This document shows positions 1-4,474 of a stretch of DNA of 5,855 nt, piece after piece; position 1 is the stretch's first letter; each line of letters starts with the position of its first letter. The notes below the pieces were generated by a model that made no database searches, was not told the origin of the DNA, and worked only from the letters and a program-made list of their open reading frames with translations. The stretch is taken from NCBI GenBank assembly GCA_937907205.1, contig CALESE010000170.1, forward strand, positions 1-5,855, given 5' to 3'. The position numbers and the translations under genes are program-made. Origin of the DNA: an uncultured Romboutsia sp. Its GTDB lineage: Bacteria; Bacillota; Clostridia; Peptostreptococcales; Peptostreptococcaceae.

Positions 1-582
1 GCCTTTAGAATTAAATAATTCTATTGCTTTAGATAGTCTCTCTTTATCCCAAGAGTTGACTATCTTTTTCATATTATTAGATAGTTTTAAATGTGTTTTA
101 TTTTCAACCAATTCTATATTTGTATCTACTACAGCACTCGACTGCGTAGTATTAAATGTATTATTAATTGTATTATTAAATACTGTAGTATTATCTTTTA
201 ACTTTTCTTCAATAGGGGTATTTAACTTTTCTTCATAACCCCCTTTAACTTTTCTTGTAGGGGTATTTAACTTTTCTTTAATAGGGTACCCTCCTATATA
301 TAAATGTCTTTTATCCACTTCTTTACTATTATCCTTGTAATTAATTTGAGACATAATATATCCTTTTTCTATCAATTGACTTATCCATTTTGATATTGAT
401 GTTTTACTTACTCCGTATAGTTCTGCAAAATAACTATTCGTTGCCCAACAATATCCTTTTTCATTGCATAATGCTGTTATTTCTCCATATAGCAACTTTG
501 CATTTGGTGTTAAGTCATTATCATATCTAACATTTGCAGGTATAATAGCATAATAACTTTTAACTATATGTTCATTTTCCAA
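1..582 (-). CDS. Phage replication protein with N-terminal winged helix (3' end outside window)
   Basis: The first 194 codons are visible; the gene runs off the left edge. Residues about 25-78 read as a winged helix-turn-helix of the HTH_36/DnaD-like replication-initiator type: a LTPNAKLLYGEI helix, a GYCWATN segment, then the recognition helix GVSKTSISKWISQLIEKGYI. Phage proteins of this family usually bind the origin and help load the helicase. Residues about 101-130 form a low-complexity stretch (EKLNTP and RKVKGG units) encoded by DNA repeats that look like origin iterons. The chosen start is TTG at 582-580, because AGGTGAT lies at 593-587 and the protein then begins MENEHIVK. An in-frame GTG at 591 overlaps the upstream gene's TGA but has no good ribosome binding site. 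It is the last visible gene of the early operon. The role is inferred from the fold and position. Confidence 0.8.
   Translation of the reverse strand, partial: MENEHIVKSYYAIIPANVRYDNDLTPNAKLLYGEITALCNEKGYCWATNSYFAELYGVSKTSISKWISQLIEKGYIMSQINYKDNSKEVDKRHLYIGGYPIKEKLNTPTRKVKGGYEEKLNTPIEEKLKDNTTVFNNTINNTFNTTQSSAVVDTNIELVENKTHLKLSNNMKKIVNSWDKERLSKAIELFNSKG
197..278. repeat. Four 13-bp iterons, candidate replication origin
   Basis: The plus strand carries four exact copies of TTTAACTTTTCTT at 197-209, 221-233, 244-256 and 266-278, spaced 24, 23 and 22 bp, about two helical turns apart. G- and C-runs (GGGG or CCCCC) sit between copies, and a palindrome AGGGTACCCT (283-292) closes the array. Copies 1, 2 and 4 are read in one reading frame of the replication gene, but copy 3 is read in another (RKVK instead of EKLN). 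The DNA is therefore conserved independently of the protein. Iterons inside the replication gene are a known arrangement for phage origins. The origin function is inferred. Confidence 0.65.
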
Positions 583-587
583 AACTA

Positions 588-671
588 TCACCTACTTTTT
601 CTTTTGTAAAAAATTATTAATGTTAGAAGTAAGAGTAGATAATAAACTCCTACCTCTTTTATAAAAAACAT
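588..671 (-). CDS. Predicted 27-aa single-span membrane peptide
   Basis: This short ORF begins with ATG at 671-669, directly after the TAA of the ERF gene, and ends with TGA at 590-588 inside the AGGTGAT ribosome binding site of the replication gene. It fills the gap between the two genes almost exactly. An AAGGA motif inside the end of the ERF gene lies about 10 nt upstream of the ATG. The peptide has a short N-terminal MFFIKEVG, a hydrophobic stretch of about 14 residues (YYLLLLLTLIIF) and a basic tail YKRKSR. This suggests one membrane span with the C-terminus inside by the positive-inside rule. No family is recognised. The case for a gene rests on the tight packing and the protein pattern; it could be a chance ORF. 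Confidence 0.45.
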   Translation of the reverse strand: MFFIKEVGVYYLLLLLTLIIFYKRKSR

Positions 672-1298
672 TTAAATTATTTCCTTTTCATCTACCTTAG
701 ATTGTAGACTATTGCATATATGATCATATTCTTGTTTACTCAGATCTTTTATTTCTTTATTATATTTTCCGCTTACCATAGTCTCGATTTTAGCTTTATC
801 ATATCCAAGCTGATAAGCTATTGCATACAATCTTTTTATTTGAGCTTGACTTAAACTTCCAACTTTATTTTCAGAGTTTACAGGTTCTTTTTTAGGCTCT
901 TTGTCATGAACATTAGTAGAATCACTATCTTTAGTATCATCTATTGCAAATAAACCATTTAAAGCATATTTACGAGCATAAGAACTTACTGAACCTGTTA
1001 CTTGTGCTAAATCCATACCTTTTTTAGTTTCGTCTTCTCTAGCTAAAGAACTTGCTTCTACACTCTCACCGCTATTACAGTCTATAAATTTAGCTGTAGC
1101 TTTTAGATAATATCTATCTCCAATTTGAATTATTTCATCATTTAAAACCACAGTCGCTTTGACTTCTGATAATAAAGGCTTAAGACCTTCTAATATATCT
1201 TCACAACTTCTATAATTGTATTTACCAAAACTATTGTATTGATTTTTAGGAGCCTTTAATTTACTTTGTATTTGTGTAAGTTTTTCATATACATTCAT
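672..1298 (-). CDS. erf: ERF family single-strand DNA annealing protein
   Basis: This 208-aa protein matches the ERF family of phage recombinases, which anneal complementary single strands during recombination and replication of phage DNA in the cytoplasm. The ERF core covers residues about 3-125. It contains the typical FGKYNYRSCEDIL segment (24-36), the LKATAKFID strand (65-73) and the signature KKGMDLAQVTGSVSSYARKY with NGLFAIDD just after it (92-121). A charged linker (about 126-147) leads to a helical C-terminal region (about 148-200) beginning LSQAQIKRLYAIAYQLGYD, like tails seen on other phage recombination proteins. The start is supported by AGGAGG at 1311-1306, 7 nt before the ATG. 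Neighbours are the Gp157-family gene upstream and the replication gene downstream, a common recombination-replication module. No partner exonuclease or SSB is visible here. Confidence 0.93.
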   Translation of the reverse strand: MNVYEKLTQIQSKLKAPKNQYNSFGKYNYRSCEDILEGLKPLLSEVKATVVLNDEIIQIGDRYYLKATAKFIDCNSGESVEASSLAREDETKKGMDLAQVTGSVSSYARKYALNGLFAIDDTKDSDSTNVHDKEPKKEPVNSENKVGSLSQAQIKRLYAIAYQLGYDKAKIETMVSGKYNKEIKDLSKQEYDHICNSLQSKVDEKEII

Positions 1299-1309
1299 GC
1301 TATATCCTC

Positions 1310-1492
1310 CTATAACGATTGTATACTCGAAATTGTATCTTCACATTCATTTATCAAATCTTCAATATTACTTTCTAGTTCATCAAACGCATCTATCAAA
1401 TCATCATTATCTAACTCTACAACCTCGTTTTTTAACTTATCTATCGCCTTTTTAACCCACTCTATTTCGCTTTCTATTCCTGATATAGACAT
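1310..1492 (-). CDS. Small acidic helical phage protein, unknown function
   Basis: This 60-aa acidic protein is predicted to be almost entirely helical, with heptad-like hydrophobic spacing (IESEIEWVKKAIDKL, then DLIDAFDELESNIEDLI), so it probably forms a coiled coil or helical hairpin. The start ATG at 1492-1490 has AGGAGG at 1507-1502. The TAG stop (1312-1310) overlaps the AGGAGG of the ERF gene, so the two are probably translationally coupled. No known family is recognised. Its place between the Gp157-type gene and the ERF gene suggests a helper in DNA recombination or replication, but only by association. Confidence 0.75.
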   Translation of the reverse strand: MSISGIESEIEWVKKAIDKLKNEVVELDNDDLIDAFDELESNIEDLINECEDTISSIQSL

Positions 1493-1505
1493 AATTCAAA
1501 TCCTC

Positions 1506-1979
1506 CTATTTAATCATTAAAGTTGTACCAGGTTCTGTCATATAAGCCCCTTCTACAGCTAGTCCTGATTTTAAATCTGATTTAAGTAAATCTTTATTAA
1601 CTTTGTAAGTTTGAATAACTTCTATATATTTATCTGGCAACTTACTTTCATCATTTATTTTTAAAGTTGATGCACATTTTCGTACTGTTATATTCCCTAT
1701 CGGTGTTTCTAACTTTTTCAGTTCCATTTGTTCCATGCATGACTTTGTATATTCTCTAAGCCTTTTTATGTTATTTTCTTTTACTCTTTTTATCTTAGTT
1801 AATCTATCTATTTCAGCTTTTATAGCATCTACATCACTTTCCGAACTTCTTATAACTTGTATAATACCTTTACCTTTATTAGATATTTCATTTTGTACTA
1901 TTTCTATTATTTCACTTGCTTCAACATCTTCTAAATCTCTTAAAATAACTAAATCTTGACTTAATTCATATAAACTCAT
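1506..1979 (-). CDS. Siphovirus Gp157 family protein
   Basis: This 157-aa protein has the layout of the siphovirus Gp157 family. A short N-terminal segment MSLYELSQDLVIL leads into a long coiled coil (about 25-90, with AEIDRLTKIKRVKENNIKRL at its centre). A C-terminal beta-rich part follows, with ETPIGNITVRK (91-101), a LPDKYIE motif (114-120) and a final GTTLMIK strand. The exact molecular role of the family is unsettled; members have been linked to phage resistance and usually sit beside recombination genes, as here. The start is supported by AGGAGG at 1993-1988, 8 nt from the ATG. The TAG stop (1508-1506) is built into the next gene's ribosome binding site. The gap of 77 nt upstream is the widest inside this part of the operon. 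Confidence 0.87.
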   Translation of the reverse strand: MSLYELSQDLVILRDLEDVEASEIIEIVQNEISNKGKGIIQVIRSSESDVDAIKAEIDRLTKIKRVKENNIKRLREYTKSCMEQMELKKLETPIGNITVRKCASTLKINDESKLPDKYIEVIQTYKVNKDLLKSDLKSGLAVEGAYMTEPGTTLMIK

Positions 1980-2033
1980 TGATATTTCCTCCTAAATTTC
2001 ATATAATATAATCGTTTTTATTTTTTATTTATT

Positions 2034-2058
2034 GCCCTTTTATTAGGGCTCTTTTTTT
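2034..2058 (+). terminator. Weak plus-strand terminator-like hairpin
   Basis: GCCCT (2034-2038) and AGGGC (2045-2049) form a 5-bp stem with a 6-nt loop, followed on the plus strand by TC and seven T (2052-2058). On the minus strand, the direction of all nearby genes, the hairpin is followed by A-rich sequence and would not terminate. It overlaps the stop codon of the 92-aa gene. It may stop antisense transcription, or act on minus-strand RNA only as a processing or stabilising hairpin. Confidence 0.35.
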
Positions 2059-2335
2059 ATATTTGAACTGGTATTGGTCTTTCATATACATAAGGAGCTT
2101 CACTTAAAGCTAACTCAAATTCCTCCTGCTCTTTCTGCTCCAATACTTTTATTTCTTTTAATAAAGTGTTTATTAATTGCTCTCTGCCTTCATAAAAACT
2201 AACTTCTCTTCTATACAAATTTGCTAAAACCTTATCTCCATTATCAATAGCATGTAAATTATTGTTGTATTGCTCTTTATGATTAATAGCTACTTTTAAA
2301 TGAGCCTTTAAGCTACTCTTTAAATCTTCAATCAT
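2057..2335 (-). CDS. Helical phage protein of 92 aa, unknown function
   Basis: The protein is mostly alpha-helical. It has a basic N-terminal helix (MIEDLKSSLKAHLKVAINHK), a central segment with RREVSFYEGREQLINTLLKEI, a glutamate-rich stretch KVLEQKEQEEFELA, and a proline-containing tail ending PIPVQI. No family is recognised. The start ATG at 2335-2333 has AGGAGG at 2349-2344, 8 nt away, and immediately follows the TAG of the preceding 35-aa ORF, which suggests coupled translation. Its place between the antirepressor and the recombination genes is typical for small phage early proteins. A coiled-coil accessory role is possible, but nothing more specific can be supported. Confidence 0.75.
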   Translation of the reverse strand: MIEDLKSSLKAHLKVAINHKEQYNNNLHAIDNGDKVLANLYRREVSFYEGREQLINTLLKEIKVLEQKEQEEFELALSEAPYVYERPIPVQI

Positions 2336-2443
2336 CTACATAGCCTCCTTTATCTTTTTATACATTTTTAAAGTATTAAATTTTTTATCTATATCCTTGT
2401 ACCAAAATTCTTTTATAAAATCTTGAAGTATTTTGATATTCAC
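2336..2443 (-). CDS. 35-aa small phage protein, unknown function
   Basis: This short ORF starts with GTG at 2443-2441, preceded by AGGTGAT a few bases upstream, and stops with TAG at 2338-2336, directly abutting the ATG of the 92-aa gene. The peptide begins MNIKILQDFIKEFWYKDIDK, is amphipathic and basic, and ends KKIKEAM. The AGGAGG of the next gene lies inside its last codons, giving a coupled arrangement. A competing 24-codon ORF from ATG 2459 overlaps it in another frame. I prefer the GTG ORF because it has the better ribosome binding site and fits the downstream gene exactly. No family is recognised. Confidence 0.5.
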   Translation of the reverse strand: MNIKILQDFIKEFWYKDIDKKFNTLKMYKKIKEAM

Positions 2444-2455
2444 TTATATCACCTA

Positions 2456-2533
2456 TCATATAATTTTTATTATCTCTATTACCGTTAGCCCTAATATAAG
2501 GACTAACAGTAATTCTCCTATATTGATTTTCAT
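2456..2533 (-). CDS. Predicted 25-aa single-span membrane peptide
   Basis: The ATG at 2533-2531 has TTAGGATTG about 6-14 nt upstream, a moderate ribosome binding site. The 25-aa product starts MKINIGELL and continues with an uninterrupted hydrophobic run (LLLVLILGLTVIEIIKII), enough for one membrane helix. The TGA stop overlaps an ATG (ATGA) and lies just ahead of the AGGTGAT of the 35-aa ORF, which fits an operon of very small genes. No family is recognised. The DNA also encodes an RNA hairpin (2482-2509), so the coding call is moderate. Confidence 0.45.
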   Translation of the reverse strand: MKINIGELLLVLILGLTVIEIIKII

Positions 2534-2560
2534 GATTTCAATCCTAATCTATTTATTATT

Positions 2561-2578
2561 GTTTACACTTTTGTAAAC
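2561..2578. repeat. 18-bp perfect dyad, possible operator
   Basis: GTTTACA (2561-2567) and TGTAAAC (2572-2578) are perfect inverted repeats around CTTT. A further half-site TTTGTAAA occurs at 2585-2592. It lies between the antirepressor and the small membrane ORF. There is no T-run after it on either strand, so it is not a normal terminator. It could be a protein-binding site or an mRNA hairpin. It does not fit the LexA pattern (GAAC outward, GTTC inward). Confidence 0.4.
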
Positions 2579-2682
2579 CTGAAATTTGTAAATATGCCAT
2601 ATTTTTATATTTACTTCCTCCTATGCAAATGCTACCTGTCTATTTATCATATTTATATCTAATACTGTGTCGTAGCTTTCTT

Positions 2683-3456
2683 TTACGCTACTACTTCATA
2701 TTCTTTTAACAGTTTATTTAGTATGTATCCCTGTCCTTTACCTGTAACTTTCAGTGTTTGATATGTAAATGTTCCTGTTGATGTATTTCTAACACCCTCT
2801 ACAACTTCAAATAATCCTTGCTTTATATATTGTTGTTTAGGCTCATTTTTATTTTTAAATATCAATCCCCAATCTCTTAATTTTTGGAATAACTGTCTTT
2901 CTCCTATCACTATTCCTGTTTCTTTAGATGAGATTACTTTTGCTACTTCTCTAACTAATAAAGTGTTTTTTGATGATGCTATTTGATTTATAAATCTATT
3001 TTTATCTTCAAGCTCTTTTACCGTAGCTTTTAATAATTCATCTTTCTTTTCTATTGTTCTTTGTGCTACCATTAATGCTTTTGCCATTATTGTTGCATCA
3101 TCATCTTCTTCATTTGTTGGTATGTATCCACCTGTTTTTCTTATTTGTGGTAGGACTTCGTCTGTTACCCAATCTTGAAATCTTTCTGCACTTTCTTTTC
3201 TTGATTTAAAAATAAGTTTATATACTCCACTTTCTGTTAAGAAATTTTCTCCTGTGTTGTGTAATTTTCTAAAGTGCATATTCTGCATTTTAGAATTTGT
3301 AAGTTTTACGACTTGTTTCTCATTAAAATTTCTAATACTACTTTTTACATCTGTAATATCAAGGCATTCTGCTACATGCTTTGGATTAAATAAAACTTGT
3401 CCTTTATGTTCAAATACTTCAACTTGTTTGTTTTCAAATATCATTAAGTTATTCAT
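2683..3456 (-). CDS. Phage antirepressor with Bro-N and ANT/KilAC domains
   Basis: This 257-aa protein has two domains. Residues about 5-108 form a Bro-N domain, with FNPKHVAECLDI (23-34), FLTESGVYKLIFKSRKESAERFQDWV (72-97) and VLPQIRKTGGY (101-111). A helical linker (about 120-155) follows, then an ANT/KilAC domain to the end, with LLVREVAKVI, IGERQLFQKLRDWGLIF and GQGYILNKLL. Proteins with this architecture are phage antirepressors or DNA-binding regulators that oppose the lysogeny repressor. I start at ATG 3456, 8 nt after AGGAG (3469-3465); a GTG at 3465 overlaps that site and is unlikely to be used. It is the second gene of the early operon, under the operator-controlled leftward promoter. 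Its target is presumably the repressor at 3805-4161, but this is inferred. Confidence 0.9.
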   Translation of the reverse strand: MNNLMIFENKQVEVFEHKGQVLFNPKHVAECLDITDVKSSIRNFNEKQVVKLTNSKMQNMHFRKLHNTGENFLTESGVYKLIFKSRKESAERFQDWVTDEVLPQIRKTGGYIPTNEEDDDATIMAKALMVAQRTIEKKDELLKATVKELEDKNRFINQIASSKNTLLVREVAKVISSKETGIVIGERQLFQKLRDWGLIFKNKNEPKQQYIKQGLFEVVEGVRNTSTGTFTYQTLKVTGKGQGYILNKLLKEYEVVA

Positions 3457-3467
3457 CTTAATCACTC

Positions 3468-3623
3468 CTATTGTTTTATTTTATTTTGATCTTCCTTAAA
3501 TTTATCGAAGATTTCATCTAACCTACCTTTTACTGTTCCTAATTTTATTAATGTATTCTTATCATTTGAATAAGATAAAATTTCTATTTTTTTTGCAAAT
3601 TCTTTAATTTCTTCAGTTGTCAT
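3468..3623 (-). CDS. 51-aa small protein at the cro position, unknown function
   Basis: This is the first gene of the early operon. The ATG at 3623-3621 is preceded by AGGATGTGATG, an extended Shine-Dalgarno match, and the TAG stop (3470-3468) forms part of the AGGAG used by the antirepressor gene. The peptide is basic and helical. It begins MTTEEIKEFAKKIEIL and later has TLIKLGTVKGRLDEIFDKF. It has no helix-turn-helix, so it is not an ordinary Cro. Its first 16 residues resemble those of the 37-aa protein at 4154-4267: EEI, AKKI and a following L fall at identical positions (4-6, 10-13, 16). It may be a regulator or oligomerisation partner; no family name can be given. Confidence 0.7.
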   Translation of the reverse strand: MTTEEIKEFAKKIEILSYSNDKNTLIKLGTVKGRLDEIFDKFKEDQNKIKQ

Positions 3624-3663
3624 TTCATCACATCCTTTTACTGTTTGCGTATTTCTTGTTTTA

Positions 3664-3692
3664 ATATTAATACTCTATGCGTAATAAGTCAA
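3664..3692 (-). promoter_or_regulatory. Leftward early promoter
   Basis: On the minus strand, TTGACT (3692-3687) and TAATAT (3669-3664) are separated by 17 nt. An operator-like GCGTA box lies in the spacer and another lies about 12 nt into the transcript. An A/T tract (3694-3717) upstream may act as an UP element. It would drive the 51-aa gene, the antirepressor and the rest of the early operon. The -10 matches the consensus at only 4 of 6 positions. Confidence 0.65.
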
Positions 3693-3752
3693 TACTTTTT
3701 TAAAAAAAATTTTTTATTAGCGTATTTTTATTTATATTTTTAAATCCTATTA

Positions 3753-3782
3753 TTGACTTTGCGTATTATTTTGTTTTATAAT
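3753..3782 (+). promoter_or_regulatory. Repressor maintenance promoter
   Basis: TTGACT (3753-3758) and a perfect TATAAT (3777-3782) lie 18 nt apart. The predicted start is near 3789, giving a leader of about 16 nt that contains AGAGGTGA (3790-3797) and the ATG at 3805. One GCGTA box lies in the spacer. Another (3781-3793) spans the end of the -10 and the start region and touches the ribosome binding site. Repressor bound there would limit its own synthesis. Confidence 0.8.
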
Positions 3783-3804
3783 TACGCATAGAGGTGAATG
3801 TAAT

Positions 3805-4161
3805 ATGAATTTAAGATTAAAAGAAATTAGAACTAATTTAGGATTAAAACAATCTGAGTTTGCATCAAAGTTAAATTTATCTACAAGTGCAATTTGTGAT
3901 TATGAAAAAGGAAGAAGGAGAATAACAGAAAGAACTTTAAATGATATCTGTTCAAAATTCAATGTTAATAAAGATTGGTTTGAAAGTGGTCAAGGTGATA
4001 TGTTTAATAATATTTCAAATGATCCTGAGTTTGATAGTTTTTCAAGCTTGACTAAAGATATAGTTCATAAAATTCAATTCTTACCTGAAAAAGAACAAGA
4101 ACTTATAAAACTGATGATTGACAAATTATATGAGGAAGAAATAAAAAAAGAGACTAAGTAG
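3805..4161 (+). CDS. XRE-family phage repressor without peptidase domain
   Basis: This is the only rightward protein-coding gene in the window, divergent from the early operon, as expected for the lysogeny repressor. Residues about 4-60 are an HTH_3/XRE DNA-binding domain: LKEIRTNLGLKQSEFASKL, then the recognition helix LSTSAICDYEKGRRRI and TERTLNDICSKFNV. The motif DWFESGQGDMF (57-67) follows, as in many clostridial and Bacillus phage repressors. A linker leads to C-terminal helices (about 82-112) that probably dimerise. At 118 aa it lacks the S24/LexA-like autoprotease domain, so induction must use another route, such as an antirepressor. AGAGGTGA lies 7 nt upstream of the ATG. Its last codons overlap a convergent small gene, and the TAG lies in the loop of a shared terminator. 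Confidence 0.9.
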   Translation: MNLRLKEIRTNLGLKQSEFASKLNLSTSAICDYEKGRRRITERTLNDICSKFNVNKDWFESGQGDMFNNISNDPEFDSFSSLTKDIVHKIQFLPEKEQELIKLMIDKLYEEEIKKETK

Positions 4162-4178
4162 ACTTAGGCTCTTTTTTT
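4143..4178. terminator. Bidirectional terminator shared by convergent genes
   Basis: GAGACTAAG (4150-4158) pairs with CTTAGGCTC (4163-4171), 9 bp with one A/G mismatch, around a TAGA loop. Seven A precede it (4143-4149) and seven T follow it (4172-4178), so it should end transcription from both sides. The repressor stop TAG lies at the loop (4159-4161) and the stop of the minus-strand 37-aa gene lies in the left arm. Confidence 0.88.
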
Positions 4179-4267
4179 GCATCTAAAAAACCTTTTATAT
4201 AAAATTTGTGATTATCTTTTAATTTATCAATTTTTTTTGCTATTAAAATTATTTCTTCTTTGCTCAT
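4154..4267 (-). CDS. 37-aa small protein, candidate SOS-controlled antirepressor
   Basis: The ATG at 4267-4265 is preceded by AGGGGGA, a good ribosome binding site, and the TAG stop at 4156-4154 overlaps the 3' end of the convergent repressor gene. The peptide is helical and basic. It begins MSKEEIILIAKKIDKL and continues with a KFYIKGFLDAKKE segment. K12, I13, L16, I24, K25 and D29 have exactly the same spacing as K89, I90, L93, I101, K102 and D106 in the repressor's C-terminal helices. Its start resembles that of the 51-aa protein. It has its own promoter with a LexA-type box on the start site. I infer that DNA damage induces it and that it may disrupt repressor dimers. That function is a hypothesis; the gene itself is well supported by its signals. 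Confidence 0.65.
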   Translation of the reverse strand: MSKEEIILIAKKIDKLKDNHKFYIKGFLDAKKEPKST

Positions 4268-4369
4268 AAAATCCCCCTATAATTCAAACTCTTTAATTTT
4301 TTATTCTTCTTATTTTTTAATTATTTTTTTCAATCGCTAACTCTATACAAAAAAATATTCTCTTTCTAC

Positions 4370-4381
4370 AAACCTATGTTC
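4370..4381 (-). promoter_or_regulatory. LexA-type SOS box
   Basis: The minus strand reads GAAC-ATAG-GTTT at 4381-4370, fitting the GAAC-N4-GTTY form of Gram-positive LexA boxes. It begins where transcription from the promoter at 4388-4416 should start, so LexA bound here would block initiation or early elongation. It is the only such site I noticed in the window. A motif this short can occur by chance in AT-rich DNA; its exact placement is the main argument. Confidence 0.6.
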
Positions 4382-4387
4382 TGTTTA

Positions 4388-4416
4388 ATTATAAAACATT
4401 TTCAATTATTTTACAA
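4388..4416 (-). promoter_or_regulatory. Leftward promoter of the 37-aa gene
   Basis: On the minus strand TTGTAA (4416-4411) and a perfect TATAAT (4393-4388) are 17 nt apart. The predicted start is near 4381, leaving a leader of about 115 nt before the ATG at 4267. No other gene fits in that leader. The transcript would end at the terminator at 4143-4178, giving a short mRNA of about 230 nt. Confidence 0.65.
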
Positions 4417-4444
4417 TATTTAACTCAATATATTTTTTTATAAT

Positions 4445-4473
4445 AAAAAGACTAGGTTAATTCTAGTCTTTTT
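4445..4473. terminator. Terminator of the cell-wall protein gene
   Basis: AAAAAGACTAG (4445-4455) and CTAGTCTTTTT (4463-4473) are perfect 11-bp inverted repeats around a 7-nt loop, one base past the stop codon of the CWB2 gene. The outer A/T pairs double as the U-tract in either direction. It separates this gene from the promoter of the 37-aa gene. Confidence 0.85.
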
Positions 4474-4474
4474 A

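Larger units (their letters stand above)
3641..3793. promoter_or_regulatory. Operator array: five GCGTA boxes in the lysogeny switch
   Basis: GCGTA cores occur at 3647-3651, 3679-3683, 3720-3724 and 3761-3765 on the plus strand, and as TACGC at 3783-3787. Flanks are similar, roughly T(T/A)TGCGTA(T/A)T. Two boxes are exact inverted copies over 13 bp (CTCTATGCGTAAT at 3673-3685, ATTACGCATAGAG at 3781-3793). Each divergent promoter has one box in its -35/-10 spacer and one just after its -10, with the fifth box midway. This is the pattern expected for repressor operators that shut the early promoter and autoregulate the repressor. Binding by the XRE protein is inferred. Confidence 0.75.

Noticed and set aside
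56..238. Plus-strand open frame of 60 codons at the left edge
   Set aside because: It is the shadow of the replication protein gene; its repeated FNFSS residues come from the iterons read backwards.
283..298. AGGAGGG on the minus strand inside the replication gene as an internal translation start
   Set aside because: No start codon follows at a usable distance; it is a by-product of the G/C runs and palindrome next to the iterons.
1266..1520. Plus-strand open frame of 84 codons opposite the ERF and 60-aa genes
   Set aside because: It is the antisense of two well-supported genes with strong ribosome binding sites. The serine- and leucine-rich product is typical of antisense frames in AT-rich DNA.
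1735..1959. Plus-strand open frame with hydrophobic product
   Set aside because: It lies fully inside the Gp157-family gene on the opposite strand and has no convincing translation signals of its own.
2385..2459. 24-codon ORF from ATG 2459 overlapping the stop of the 25-aa ORF (ATGA)
   Set aside because: The ATGA overlap could allow coupled translation, but there is no ribosome binding site, and the overlapping GTG ORF fits both the AGGTGAT signal and the next gene's start better.
3254..3499. Plus-strand cysteine- and phenylalanine-rich open frame
   Set aside because: It is the antisense of the Bro-N coding region, whose family match and ribosome binding site are clear.
3694..3717. A/T palindrome between the divergent promoters as a terminator
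   Set aside because: It has no G/C pairs in the stem and lies upstream of both promoters. It is better seen as a flexible or bent spacer or UP element.
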